A DNA stretch of 64,000 bases. Source: Gammaproteobacteria bacterium HGW-Gammaproteobacteria-13. Its GTDB lineage: Bacteria; Pseudomonadota; Gammaproteobacteria; Pseudomonadales; Pseudomonadaceae. The stretch is from contig PGZH01000011.1 of NCBI GenBank assembly GCA_002840155.1, forward strand, positions 296,500-360,499, read 5' to 3'. The translations under genes and the position numbers were made by a program. The stretch's first letter is position 1. Every line of letters begins with the position of its first letter. A model generated the notes under the pieces. The model had not been told where the DNA came from. It saw only the letters and a program-made list of their open reading frames with translations, and ran no database searches. Shown in pieces: positions 34,505 through 43,948 of the stretch.

Positions 34505-36790
34505 ATGAATGACTTGGCTAGTGAAACCATGACCGCCACATCGAAATCCCTCGGGCTGGACTTCAACACCCCGGCCCTGCAGCGCAAGCGGCGTATCCGC
34601 GCGCTGAAAGATCGTTTCGCCCGCTGGGCGGTATCCGTCGGTGGTATGGCCGTACTCGGCGCCATCACCCTGATCTTCTTCTACCTGGCTTATGTGGTTA
34701 TGCCGATGTTCCAGGGCGCCAGCATGGACAGCCGCAAGCCGGTGCAGGTCGCCTGGCTGAATGAAGCCGCTGCGCCGCTGCTGCTGACCCTGGAAGAACA
34801 GAACCAGATGGGCATGCGCCTGGATCAGAGCGGTAAGGTGCAGTTCTTCGATGCGAAGAAGATGCAGCCGCTGAGCAGCGTGCAGCTGCCGATTCCGGCC
34901 GATGCACGGATTGTTGCAGTTGGCACAGATGAGCCGGGTAGCAACCGCGTTGCCCTGGGTCTGTCCAACGGCCAGGTGCTGGTGTTCCAGCATGTCTACA
35001 AGATCACCTACCCGAACGATGTAAAGACCATCGCGCCAAGCATCGACTACCCCTTCGGCGAGGCGCCGATTGAGCTCGATGCCCAAGGTCGTGAGCTTGA
35101 CCACGTCGGCCTTAGCCTGAACCGCGGCACGCTGATGCTGGCGGGCTCCACCGGCACTGAGCTGCATGTGGTGAGCCTGGGCCGCGAAGAGAACATGATG
35201 ACTGGCGAGGTGAGCCTTAGCGAAGAGCGTATCGTTCTGCCGCAGATCGCCGAGCCGATCAAGGCGCTGATTATCGACCCGCGCCACCTGTGGCTGTATG
35301 TGGTCAATGGCCGTGCGACTGCCGATGTCTTCGATATGCGCAGCAAAAGCCTGAATGGTCGCTACAAGCTGCTGGAAGATGGCAAGCTGGAAGTCAGCAA
35401 CGCCACCTCGCTGCTCGGTGGTATCTCGCTGATGATCGGCGACACCAGCGGCGGCATTAGCCAGTGGTTTATGGTGCGTCAGGAAGACGGCAAGGCCTCG
35501 CTGACCTCGATCCGCAGCTTCCAGCTGGCTGACAGCCCAATTGTGCAAATTCTCCCGGAAGAGCGCCGCAAGGGCTTCTTCGCCATGGATGCCAAGGGCA
35601 ACCTGGGTATCTTCCACAGCACTGCGCACCGCACCCTGCTGGTTGAACCTGTTGCTGAAGGCCAGGCCCTGGCTGCTCTGTCGCCGCGCGCCAACCGCGT
35701 GCTGGTGGAGAGCGACGGCCAGCTGCAGCGTTTCCTGGTCGACAACCCGCACCCGGAAATTTCCTGGAGTTCGCTGTGGGGCAAGGTCTGGTACGAGAAC
35801 TATGACGCGCCTGGCCACGTCTGGCAGTCCACCTCTGCCAGCACTGACAACGAACCCAAACTGAGCCTCGCGCCGCTGGCCTTCGGTACCCTGAAAGCGG
35901 CGTTCTACGCTATGCTTCTGGCTGCGCCGCTGGCTATCGCTGCCGCCCTCTACACCGCCTACTTTATGGCCCCGGCGCTGCGCCGCAAGGTCAAGCCGGT
36001 GATTGAGCTGATGGAAGCGCTGCCAACGGTGATCCTCGGCTTCTTCGCCGGCCTGTTCCTCGCGCCTTATGTGGAGGGTCATCTGCCGGGCATCTTCAGC
36101 CTGCTGCTGTTTACCCCAATCGGCATTCTGCTGGCCGGTTACCTGTGGAGCCGCCTGCCGGAGTCGATCCGCCTGAGCGTGCCGGACGGCTGGGAGTCGG
36201 CGATGCTGATCCCGGTGATCCTGCTGGTCGGCTATGTCTCGCTGGCCATGAGCGGCCATGTCGAGAACTGGCTGTTCGACGGCAATATGCGCATGTGGCT
36301 GAGCAATGATCTGGGCATTCCGTTCGACCAGCGCAACGCCCTGGTGGTCGGCCTGGCCATGGGCTTTGCGGTGATCCCGACCATCTACTCGATTGCCGAA
36401 GACGCCGTGTTCAGCGTGCCGAAGAGCCTGACCTTCGGTTCCCTGGCACTCGGTGCCACGCCGTGGCAGACCCTGACCCGCGTGGTGATTCTCACCGCCA
36501 GCCCAGGCATCTTCTCGGCGGTGATGATCGGCATGGGTCGCGCCGTTGGCGAAACCATGATCGTGCTGATGGCCACCGGCAACACCGCGATTATGGACAT
36601 GAACATCTTCGAAGGCTTGCGCACTCTGGCCGCCAACGTGGCGGTGGAAATGCCCGAATCGGAAGTCGGTGGTACCCACTACCGCGTGCTGTTCCTCTCG
36701 GCGCTGGTGCTGCTCGGCTTCACCTTTGTCATGAACACCCTGGCGGAGCTGGTGCGCCAGCGTCTGCGCGTCAAGTACGCCTCGCTCTAA
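34505..36790 (+). CDS. pstC: phosphate ABC transporter permease PstC (long form)
   Basis: PstC is one of the two membrane subunits of the high-affinity phosphate importer. The 761-aa product is far longer than the roughly 320-aa E. coli protein. After the first helix (about 44-65) it carries a large non-membrane region (about 70-440), and the permease domain occupies the C-terminal third. That domain has the EAA-type loop (SLTFGSLALGATPWQT) near 645. Long PstC proteins are normal in pseudomonads. No good ribosome binding site is visible before the ATG. pstA follows after 15 nt. Confidence 0.95.
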   Translation: MNDLASETMTATSKSLGLDFNTPALQRKRRIRALKDRFARWAVSVGGMAVLGAITLIFFYLAYVVMPMFQGASMDSRKPVQVAWLNEAAAPLLLTLEEQNQMGMRLDQSGKVQFFDAKKMQPLSSVQLPIPADARIVAVGTDEPGSNRVALGLSNGQVLVFQHVYKITYPNDVKTIAPSIDYPFGEAPIELDAQGRELDHVGLSLNRGTLMLAGSTGTELHVVSLGREENMMTGEVSLSEERIVLPQIAEPIKALIIDPRHLWLYVVNGRATADVFDMRSKSLNGRYKLLEDGKLEVSNATSLLGGISLMIGDTSGGISQWFMVRQEDGKASLTSIRSFQLADSPIVQILPEERRKGFFAMDAKGNLGIFHSTAHRTLLVEPVAEGQALAALSPRANRVLVESDGQLQRFLVDNPHPEISWSSLWGKVWYENYDAPGHVWQSTSASTDNEPKLSLAPLAFGTLKAAFYAMLLAAPLAIAAALYTAYFMAPALRRKVKPVIELMEALPTVILGFFAGLFLAPYVEGHLPGIFSLLLFTPIGILLAGYLWSRLPESIRLSVPDGWESAMLIPVILLVGYVSLAMSGHVENWLFDGNMRMWLSNDLGIPFDQRNALVVGLAMGFAVIPTIYSIAEDAVFSVPKSLTFGSLALGATPWQTLTRVVILTASPGIFSAVMIGMGRAVGETMIVLMATGNTAIMDMNIFEGLRTLAANVAVEMPESEVGGTHYRVLFLSALVLLGFTFVMNTLAELVRQRLRVKYASL

Positions 36791-36805
36791 GGCTTGGGAA
36801 GGTAT

Positions 36806-38482
36806 ATGTCCGTGAAACAGAACAACCTGAAAACCTGGTTCAAGAGCGGTACCCCGTGGATCTGGATGAATGCCGGCGCGGTGTCGATCGCCGTGATCAT
36901 GACCCTGGGTCTGATGATGGTGATCGCCGTGCGCGGCCTCGGCCACTTCTGGCCGGCGGATATCGTTGAGGCCCACTACCAGATCCCTGGTCAGGAAGCC
37001 AAGGTGATGGCCGGTGAGATCACCCAGATCGAAGAAGTGCCGCGTGCCCGTCTGGCGGCTTCCGGCTTGCCGGTGGACGTCAACGGCGGCGAGTTTATGA
37101 CCCGCGAGCTGTTCAAGGTGGGTAACCGCGACGTGTATGGCGCGGACTTCACCTGGGTGGTCGGCGAATGGCTGAGCGACCTGCGCACCCCGGAAAACCT
37201 CACGGCGCTGGAGCGCCGCGAGTGGGGCAACTTCTACGGCTACCTGGTCAACGTCAAGGAAGCCGGTGAACTGGTTGCCGAAGGCGATGCCAGCTGGCCA
37301 GTGCTGCTGGAACGCATCGAGCGTGTCGAGCAGCTGCACAAGCAACTGGTGCGCCTGGAGAAGAAAGACATCGGCCGGATCAACGCCGGGCTTGAGCGCA
37401 TTCGTCTGAAAACCCGCAAGCTGGAGCTGCAGGGCAAACTGGACGAAGTCGCCCAGGCTGAGCTGGACGCCGAGCGCGCGCAGTGGGATGCCGAGTACAA
37501 GGTGCTGGAGACCGAGCTGATCGCCCTCAACCAGGCGTTCAACCGCGACAGCGCCACGCTGAAGACCGCTGATGGCCGCGAAGTGACCATCAGCCTGGGC
37601 AAGGTGGTACGGGCCTTCCAGCCGAATGCCATGGGCCTGGGTGACAAGCTCGGCTTCTACTTCGCCAAGCTGTGGGAATTCGTCAGCGACGACCCGCGTG
37701 AAGCCAACACCGAAGGCGGTATTTTCCCGGCGATTTTCGGCACCGTGATGATGACCCTGATCATGGCCGTGATCGTCACCCCGTTCGGCGTGGTCGCAGC
37801 CATCTACCTGCGCGAATACGCCAAGCAGGGCCCGCTGACCCGGGTGATCCGCATCGCGGTAAACAACCTGGCGGGCGTCCCGGCCATCGTTTACGGGGTA
37901 TTCGGCCTGGGCTTCTTCGTCTATGTGCTGGGTGGCTCGCTCGACCGCATGTTCTTCCCGGAAGCTGCGCCGGCGCCGACCTTCGGTACGCCGGGCCTGC
38001 TCTGGGCCTCGCTGACCCTGGCGATTCTCACCCTGCCGGTGGTGATCGTGGCCACCGAAGAAGGTCTAGCACGGATTCCCCGCGCCGTGCGTGAAGGCTC
38101 TCTGGCCCTCGGCGCGACCAAGGTGGAAACCCTCTGGCGCGTGGTGCTGCCAATGGCCAGCCCGGCGATGATGACCGGCCTGATCCTCGCCGTGGCCCGC
38201 GCCGCAGGCGAAGTGGCGCCGCTGATGCTGGTGGGCGTGGTCAAGCTGGCGCCGAGTCTGCCGGTGGATGGCAACTACCCGTATCTGCATCTTGATCAGA
38301 AGATCATGCACCTGGGCTTCCACATCTACGACGTCGGCTTCCAGAGCCCCAATGTCGAGGCCGCGCGGCCGCTGGTATATGCCACTGCGCTGCTGCTGGT
38401 GCTGGTCATCGTGGTGCTGAACATGGCGGCGGTTTATATCCGCAACCACCTGCGCGAGAAGTACAAGGCGCTGGATCACTAA
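36806..38482 (+). CDS. pstA: phosphate ABC transporter permease PstA (long form)
   Basis: PstA pairs with PstC in the inner membrane. The 558-aa product has a first helix (about 20-45), then a hydrophilic, partly coiled-coil insert (about 60-270, rich in Glu/Arg/Leu around 160-235), then the permease domain with the EAA loop (EGSLALGATKVETLWRV). The start is set at the ATG at 36806 (MSVKQNN), which has GGAAGG just upstream. The slightly longer frame from 36794 lacks one. Confidence 0.95.
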   Translation: MSVKQNNLKTWFKSGTPWIWMNAGAVSIAVIMTLGLMMVIAVRGLGHFWPADIVEAHYQIPGQEAKVMAGEITQIEEVPRARLAASGLPVDVNGGEFMTRELFKVGNRDVYGADFTWVVGEWLSDLRTPENLTALERREWGNFYGYLVNVKEAGELVAEGDASWPVLLERIERVEQLHKQLVRLEKKDIGRINAGLERIRLKTRKLELQGKLDEVAQAELDAERAQWDAEYKVLETELIALNQAFNRDSATLKTADGREVTISLGKVVRAFQPNAMGLGDKLGFYFAKLWEFVSDDPREANTEGGIFPAIFGTVMMTLIMAVIVTPFGVVAAIYLREYAKQGPLTRVIRIAVNNLAGVPAIVYGVFGLGFFVYVLGGSLDRMFFPEAAPAPTFGTPGLLWASLTLAILTLPVVIVATEEGLARIPRAVREGSLALGATKVETLWRVVLPMASPAMMTGLILAVARAAGEVAPLMLVGVVKLAPSLPVDGNYPYLHLDQKIMHLGFHIYDVGFQSPNVEAARPLVYATALLLVLVIVVLNMAAVYIRNHLREKYKALDH

Positions 38483-38489
38483 TCATCGC

Positions 38490-38511
38490 GCCGTGGCCTG
38501 CTGGCCGCGGC
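38490..38511 (+). other. hairpin between pstA and pstB
   Basis: GCCGTGGCC and GGCCGCGGC pair (one G-U) around TGCT, 8 nt after the pstA stop. It lacks a U-tract, so it may protect the upstream mRNA or set the pstB ratio rather than end transcription. Confidence 0.35.
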
Positions 38512-38545
38512 GGCTTAACGAATTTGTTAGCGTAGGGAGCATCCC

Positions 38546-39379
38546 ATGCAGCACGAAGCACATACACACGGTATCGACATGGCGGCCCTCGGCCGCGACC
38601 GCCAGGGCCTGAGCATGGCCAACGAGCGCGTGGCCATCGACGTGCCGGGTCTGAACCTGTACTACGGCGAGAAGCAGGCGCTGTTCGACGTCAAGATGAG
38701 CATTCCCAACCAGCGCGTAACGGCCTTTATCGGCCCGTCCGGTTGCGGCAAGTCGACCCTGCTGCGCACCTTCAACCGGATGAATGATCTGGTCGACGGT
38801 TGCCGCGTAGAAGGCGAAATCAACCTCGACGGCACCAACATCTACCGCAAAGGCGAAGATGTCGCCGAGCTGCGTCGTCGTGTCGGCATGGTGTTCCAGA
38901 AGCCCAACCCGTTCCCCAAGAGCATCTACGAGAACGTGGTGTACGGCCTGCGCATCCAGGGCATCAACCAGAAGCGCGTGCTCGATGAAGCCGTGGAATG
39001 GGCACTGAAAAGCGCGGCGCTGTGGGATGAGGTCAAAGACCGCCTGCATGACTCGGCACTCGGCCTCTCCGGTGGTCAACAACAGCGTCTGGTGATCGCC
39101 CGTACCGTGGCGGTACAGCCAGAAGTGCTGCTGCTCGACGAACCCTGCTCGGCGCTTGACCCGATCTCCACGCTGAAAGTCGAAGAGCTGATCTACGAAC
39201 TGAAATCCAAGTACACCATCGTCATCGTTACCCACAACATGCAGCAGGCGGCGCGGGTCTCGGATTACACGGCGTTTATGTACATGGGCAAACTGATCGA
39301 GTTCGGTGATACCGATACGCTGTTCACCAACCCGGACAAGAAGCAGACTGAAGACTACATCACCGGTCGTTACGGCTAA
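38546..39379 (+). CDS. pstB: phosphate ABC transporter ATP-binding protein PstB
   Basis: PstB powers phosphate import and takes part with PhoU and PhoR in signalling phosphate sufficiency. The 277-aa protein has Walker [10 protein letters not shown] (about 63-71), the Q-loop [10 protein letters not shown], signature LSGGQQQR and Walker [13 protein letters not shown], all intact. A His-containing N-terminal extension (about 30 residues, MQHEAHTHG) precedes the ABC core. Its stop codon lies in the left arm of a long imperfect palindrome. Confidence 0.97.
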   Translation: MQHEAHTHGIDMAALGRDRQGLSMANERVAIDVPGLNLYYGEKQALFDVKMSIPNQRVTAFIGPSGCGKSTLLRTFNRMNDLVDGCRVEGEINLDGTNIYRKGEDVAELRRRVGMVFQKPNPFPKSIYENVVYGLRIQGINQKRVLDEAVEWALKSAALWDEVKDRLHDSALGLSGGQQQRLVIARTVAVQPEVLLLDEPCSALDPISTLKVEELIYELKSKYTIVIVTHNMQQAARVSDYTAFMYMGKLIEFGDTDTLFTNPDKKQTEDYITGRYG

Positions 39380-39481
39380 GGCCATGGCAAATACTCCCTG
39401 GCTTTGTCGGGCGCGCTTGCCGTACTACTCGTACTGTCAGCGCGCGCCCTCCGCGCCAGCGAGCATTTTCCAAGGGCCTTA
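39377..39481. repeat. long imperfect palindrome between pstB and phoU
   Basis: TAAGGCC at the left and GGCCTTA at the right end enclose further pairing blocks (GCAAATACTCCCTGGC against GCCAGCGAGCATTTTCC, and GGGCGCGC against GCGCGCCC). The element is about 105 bp. It begins with the pstB stop codon itself. It resembles genome-wide intergenic repeats of pseudomonads and could attenuate read-through into phoU. Confidence 0.7.
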
Positions 39482-39556
39482 GTGCTGAAATTCAACGTGT
39501 AGGGTGCGCCGTGCGCACCATGGCCACCCAAGCCGGCAGCATTCGCGGAGCGAACC

Positions 39557-40288
39557 ATGATCAACAAAGAAAACCTTACCCAGCATATCTCCCAGCAATT
39601 CAACGTCGAGCTGGAGGAGGTGCGCAGCCACCTGCTGGCCATGGGCGGCCTGGTCGAGAAGCAGGTCAACGACGCGGTTACCGCACTGATCGACGCCGAC
39701 TCCGGCCTGGCTCAGCAAGTGCGCGAGATCGATGACCAGATCAACCAGATGGAGCGCAATATCGACGAAGAGTGCGTACGCATTCTTGCCCGTCGTCAGC
39801 CGGCGGCCTCCGACCTGCGTTTGATCATCAGCATCTCCAAGTCGGTCATCGATCTTGAGCGCATCGGCGACGAAGCCACCAAGATCGCCAAGCGCGCGAT
39901 CCTGCTGTGCGAAGAAGGTGAAGCGCCGCGCGGTTATGTGGAAGTGCGGCATATCGGTGATCAGGTACGCCGGATGGTGCAGGAAGCGCTGGACGCTTTC
40001 GCCCGTTTCGACGCCGACCTGGCGCTGTCGGTGGCGCAGTACGACAAGACCGTCGACCGCGAATACAAGACCGCACTGCGTGAGCTGGTGACCTTCATGA
40101 TGGAAGACCCGCGCTCGATCTCACGCGTGCTCAACATCATCTGGGCTCTGCGTTCGCTGGAGCGCATCGGCGACCACGCGCGCAATATCGCCGAACTGGT
40201 GATCTATCTGGTACGCGGCACCGACGTCAAACACATCGGCCTGACCCGTATGCAGGAAGAAGTGCAGGGCACCAACAAGGGCAACTGA
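39557..40288 (+). CDS. phoU: phosphate signalling regulator PhoU
   Basis: PhoU links the Pst importer to the PhoR sensor and keeps the Pho regulon off in high phosphate. The 243-aa protein has two three-helix-bundle repeats, each with the metal-binding pattern: ERIGDEATKIAKRA (about 100-113) and ERIGDHARNIAEL (about 200-212). It is of normal length. It starts 177 nt after pstB beyond the palindrome, so its level may be uncoupled from the transporter. Confidence 0.97.
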   Translation: MINKENLTQHISQQFNVELEEVRSHLLAMGGLVEKQVNDAVTALIDADSGLAQQVREIDDQINQMERNIDEECVRILARRQPAASDLRLIISISKSVIDLERIGDEATKIAKRAILLCEEGEAPRGYVEVRHIGDQVRRMVQEALDAFARFDADLALSVAQYDKTVDREYKTALRELVTFMMEDPRSISRVLNIIWALRSLERIGDHARNIAELVIYLVRGTDVKHIGLTRMQEEVQGTNKGN

Positions 40289-40433
40289 GTCGGCTGTTGC
40301 GGGCGGCGTTGACGCGCTGCCCGTGCGGCTCTACATGGCCAGGATGCACCTGATCGCGACATATGGTGCATTTCGGTTGGCCTTTGGCCAGTAGCCGTGA
40401 CTATGCTTAAGGCCATCAGAACAGGAGTGGCCG

Positions 40434-41345
40434 ATGAGCAAAGTCAGCGTGCTGGTAGTGGACGACGCAACCTTTATCCGCGATTTGGTGAAGAAGGGTT
40501 TGCGCGACCACTTTCCAGGCATCCAGATCGAGGAAGCCGTCAACGGGCGCAAAGCCCTGCAGATGCTGACGCGCCAGCCGGTTGACCTGATTCTCTGTGA
40601 CTGGGAAATGCCGGAGATGTCCGGTCTGGAACTGCTCACCTGGTGCCGCGAACAAGAAGCCCTGAAGATCGTGCCGTTTATCATGGTCACCAGCCGCGGT
40701 GACAAAGAGAACGTGGTGCAGGCGATCCAGGCCGGCGTTTCCGACTTTATCGGCAAGCCCTTTTCCAACGAACAACTGATCACCAAGGTGAAAAAGGCCC
40801 TCAGCCGTGCCGGCAAATTGCAGGCGCTGATGTCCAGCGCGCCGCCAAAAATGCTCAGCAGCGGTGCCTTCGCCAACGATTCGCTGTCCGCCTTGACCGG
40901 CGGCAAGGCCGATGTAGTCAAACCCGCAGCAGGGCCGGCCGTGCAAGCTGCGGCGGCCTTTGCCGGCAAACCTGCCGCCAAAGCCCCTGCCGCCAGCGCG
41001 CCTAGCGGTCGCGGGCAAGGCCAGTTGCGGTTGCCTGGCGGCGCCACCATGTCCTGCGTGATCAAGGCGCTTAGCCTCAAGGAAGCGCTGCTGGTGGTCA
41101 AACGCACCGAGGTACTGCCGCAGGTGCTGGAAAGCGCGGTGCTCGATCTAGAACAGGGCGAGGCGGCGGAAACCGCACGGCTCAACGGCTATCTGCATGC
41201 CGTCGCGGCGTTTGAGCCAAAACCCGACAGCGAGTGGCTGCAACTGACCTTCAGGTTCGTCGACCGCGACCCGCAGAAGCTCGACTACATCTCCCGGCTG
41301 ATCGCTCGCGGCACCGCGCAGAAACATTTCAGCCCCGGCGCGTAG
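40434..41345 (+). CDS. CheY-like response regulator with a C-terminal PilZ-like domain
   Basis: The 303-aa protein has a receiver domain (about 1-122) with the acidic pocket DD at 10-11, phospho-acceptor D56 in CDWEMPEMSG, and K108 in GKPF. An Ala/Pro-rich linker (about 140-195) precedes a C-terminal domain (about 198-300) whose LTFRFVDRDPQKLDYISRLIARG end resembles PilZ-related domains. A classical RxxxR c-di-GMP motif is not obvious. It has no DNA-binding domain and no partner kinase nearby, so an adaptor or effector role is inferred. P. aeruginosa has a response regulator gene at this place next to phoU. Confidence 0.85.
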   Translation: MSKVSVLVVDDATFIRDLVKKGLRDHFPGIQIEEAVNGRKALQMLTRQPVDLILCDWEMPEMSGLELLTWCREQEALKIVPFIMVTSRGDKENVVQAIQAGVSDFIGKPFSNEQLITKVKKALSRAGKLQALMSSAPPKMLSSGAFANDSLSALTGGKADVVKPAAGPAVQAAAAFAGKPAAKAPAASAPSGRGQGQLRLPGGATMSCVIKALSLKEALLVVKRTEVLPQVLESAVLDLEQGEAAETARLNGYLHAVAAFEPKPDSEWLQLTFRFVDRDPQKLDYISRLIARGTAQKHFSPGA

Positions 41346-41547
41346 GGCGACGCTGCGCTTAGCGCCAACCTCCCCGCAATGTGTTGCACGCAGGCGAAGT
41401 CCGGACGCCATCCGGGAAAACTGGCGGCTTATGCCGACCGGTGGCGGTGAGCCGGTTCACAGCCTGACCCTTGGTGCCTCGCACGGTGGCGGTAGCGCTG
41501 CTAATCTCAATGGTCCGGACACAGCACATCATAAGATCCGAGTCGTT

Positions 41548-42444
41548 ATGCTAGGGCGTTTGATACTTCTCTGCAGTTTGTTGACCTTTGCCGGCCAGGC
41601 AGCGGCGTTGACTATTTATAAGTACACCGATGCCAACGGCGTGGTCACCTATACCGACCAGGCCGCGCCCGGTGCGCAGGTGTTCGTGTTTCGCGACCGC
41701 ATGGTTGAGCGCCTGGACAACCAGGTAAAGCTGGAAACCAAGAAGCACGAAGCCGGTGAAACCCTGCTGGTGCGTAACGACCTGCACGCCCCAGTGCAGA
41801 TCGAACTGCGCCTGGAAGGCACGGACAACGTCACCGGCGTGCCGAACAAGCCGATCAGCTGGGTGCTGCCGCCGCGCAGCAATATCCGTCTGGCCACCCT
41901 GGCCCCGCGCGATGCCAGCAAACCCATGCGTTACACCCCCAAGCTGCGCTACGCCATGGGCGATCCGCGCCTGCTGCCGACGCAGAAGAGCTACCCGCTG
42001 CCGTGGCGCGGCGGCCCGTTCCGCCTGACCCAGGGCGCCAACGGCAAGTACAGCCACTTCACCCCGAAAGGCCGTTACGCCATGGATATCGCCATGCCCG
42101 AAGGCACGCCGATTGTCGCGGCCCGCAGCGGCATTGTGGTGAAAACCGAGAATCAGCAGAGTGGCCGCGGCAACAACCCGGCCGGCAACTATGTGCGCAT
42201 CCTGCATGACGACGGCACCATGGGCGTCTACCTGCACCTGATGAAGGGCTCGGTGGCGGTCAGCGAAGGCAGCCGCGTGCGCGCCGGCAGCCTGCTTGCG
42301 CGCTCCGGCAATACCGGTAATAGCACCGGCCCGCACCTGCACTTTGTGGTGCAGCGCAATGTCGGCCTGGCGCTGGAATCGATCCCCTTTAACTTCGCCC
42401 AGCCGGTCAACAGCCTGCCTAACTTTGCCGTTGGCGGCGAGTAA
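41548..42444 (+). CDS. exported M23-family peptidase with an N-terminal DUF4124 domain
   Basis: The 298-aa product starts at the ATG at 41548, giving a signal peptide (MLGRLILLCSLLTFAGQAAA). A DUF4124-like segment (LTIYKYTDANGVVTYTDQ) is followed by a C-terminal LytM/M23 domain with HLHF. In the first zinc motif the position normally held by His (HxxxD) is Arg in GRYAMD. Activity may therefore depend on another residue, or the domain may be regulatory. A periplasmic cell-wall role is inferred. It is followed at once by a GTAGGATGGG-type repeat. Confidence 0.85.
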   Translation: MLGRLILLCSLLTFAGQAAALTIYKYTDANGVVTYTDQAAPGAQVFVFRDRMVERLDNQVKLETKKHEAGETLLVRNDLHAPVQIELRLEGTDNVTGVPNKPISWVLPPRSNIRLATLAPRDASKPMRYTPKLRYAMGDPRLLPTQKSYPLPWRGGPFRLTQGANGKYSHFTPKGRYAMDIAMPEGTPIVAARSGIVVKTENQQSGRGNNPAGNYVRILHDDGTMGVYLHLMKGSVAVSEGSRVRAGSLLARSGNTGNSTGPHLHFVVQRNVGLALESIPFNFAQPVNSLPNFAVGGE

Positions 42445-42451
42445 CCAAGCC

Positions 42452-42522
42452 GTAGGATGGGTTGAGCTTGCGATACCCATCGCTCCGAAATGATGGGTAT
42501 CGCTCCGCTCAACCCATCCTAC
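42452..42522. repeat. GTAGGATGGG-type inverted repeat, copy 2
   Basis: Arms GTAGGATGGGTTGAG and CTCAACCCATCCTAC are perfect over 15 bp. Inner arms (GCGATACCCATC and GATGGGTATCGC) pair as well, giving a strong cruciform. It sits between convergent genes and may terminate both. Confidence 0.88.
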
Positions 42523-42538
42523 AAGGCGGCGAGGATAC

Positions 42539-43879
42539 TCAATCGAGCTTTAGCACCTTGGCCAGCACGATCTTCGGGCCTTTCATCTTCTTGACGATGA
42601 TGCGTAGGCCGTCGACTTCCAGCACTTCCTCTTCCTCGGGCATGCGCTTGAGGGTTTCGTAGATCAGCCCGGCGAGGGTTTCCGCTTCGACGTGATCGAG
42701 GTCGACGCCGAGCAGGCGCTCGACCTTGGCCAATGGCGTGTCGCCGCGTACCAGTAGCTTGCCTGGCTGATAGGCGAGGATGCCGCGTTCGGCCTTGCGG
42801 TGTTCGTCCTGAATATCGCCGACCAGGGCTTCCAGCACGTCTTCCATGGTCAGGTAGCCGATCACCTTGCCGTCGGCTTCTTCGACCAGGGCGAAGTGCG
42901 AGCCGCCGATGCGGAACTGTTCCAGCAGGGTGGACAGCGGCATATGCCGGCCGACGCGCTCAATCGGGTGCATCAGCTCGGCCAGTTTCAGCGCCGAGGG
43001 CAGCATTTCCAGCAAGGAGAGGTGCAGCAGCAGGTCCTTGATATGTAGCACGCCGACATACTCGCCGCTGCTGTCGTCGTAGATCGGGTAGCGGCTGTAC
43101 TTGTGCCGGCGGAATACGCTGAACACTTCATCCAGGGCCGCCGCCAGCGGCAGGGACACCAGGTCCTCGCGGGAGTTGGCCCAGTCCACCACTTCCAGTT
43201 CGCCCAGTTCCACGGCCGAGGCCAGTACGCGCATGTCCTGGTCGCTGGGGTCGCTGGCGCGGCTGGAATGCAGGATCAGTTTGAGTTCGTCGCGGCTGTA
43301 GTGGTGCTCATGGTGCGGCCCAGGCTCGCCCTGGCCAGCCACGCGCAGAATGGCGTTGGCACTGGCGTTGAGCAGGAAAATCGCCGGGTACATGGCCCAG
43401 TAGAACAGGTACAGCGGCGCGGCCGTCCACAGCGACAGCAGCTCGGGTTTGCGGATGGCCCAGGATTTGGGTGCCAGCTCGCCGACCACGATATGCAGGT
43501 AGGAAATGATCGCGAAGGCGGTAAAGAAGGCGATGCCATGTATCAGCTTCGGCGACTCGATGCCGATAGCCGCCAGCAGCGGTTCGAGCAGGTGGGCGAA
43601 GGCCGGTTCGCCGACCCAGCCGAGGCCGAGGGAGGCCAGGGTGATACCCAGCTGGCAGGCTGAGAGGTAGGCGTCGAGCTGGTTGTGTACGGTGCGCAGG
43701 ATATGCCCGCGCCAGCCATTTTTTTCCGCCAGGGCGTCGACCTTGGTGGCGCGCAGTTTGACGATGGCAAATTCGGCAGCAACGAAGAAACCGTTGAGCA
43801 GTACCAGAAACAGGGCGAAGAGGACGAGGCCGAAATCGGCGAAATAGTTGCTGGCGACGTAACTCGTGGAGGGGTCCAT
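42539..43879 (-). CDS. CNNM/CorC-type membrane protein with CBS pair (hemolysin family)
   Basis: The 446-aa product has an N-terminal DUF21 (CNNM) domain with three to four helices (about 15-190), a CBS-domain pair (about 215-345) and a C-terminal CorC_HlyC domain (about 360-440). Family members are linked with divalent-cation efflux or tolerance. The older name hemolysin is misleading. It is convergent with the M23-family gene and in the same direction as phoR, 69 nt from it. Confidence 0.92.
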   Translation of the reverse strand: MDPSTSYVASNYFADFGLVLFALFLVLLNGFFVAAEFAIVKLRATKVDALAEKNGWRGHILRTVHNQLDAYLSACQLGITLASLGLGWVGEPAFAHLLEPLLAAIGIESPKLIHGIAFFTAFAIISYLHIVVGELAPKSWAIRKPELLSLWTAAPLYLFYWAMYPAIFLLNASANAILRVAGQGEPGPHHEHHYSRDELKLILHSSRASDPSDQDMRVLASAVELGELEVVDWANSREDLVSLPLAAALDEVFSVFRRHKYSRYPIYDDSSGEYVGVLHIKDLLLHLSLLEMLPSALKLAELMHPIERVGRHMPLSTLLEQFRIGGSHFALVEEADGKVIGYLTMEDVLEALVGDIQDEHRKAERGILAYQPGKLLVRGDTPLAKVERLLGVDLDHVEAETLAGLIYETLKRMPEEEEVLEVDGLRIIVKKMKGPKIVLAKVLKLD

Positions 43880-43948
43880 AAAGGGTTCGGGTAGTGGATG
43901 ACCGCTAAAGGGTGGGGGCTGATAGCCGGCTTTGCAAGTAGAGCGCGG

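Noticed and set aside
34499-37345. 948-codon open frame on the minus strand opposite pstC and pstA
   Set aside because: It is antisense to two clearly conserved permease genes in GC-rich DNA, has His/Gln-rich low-complexity composition and matches no family.
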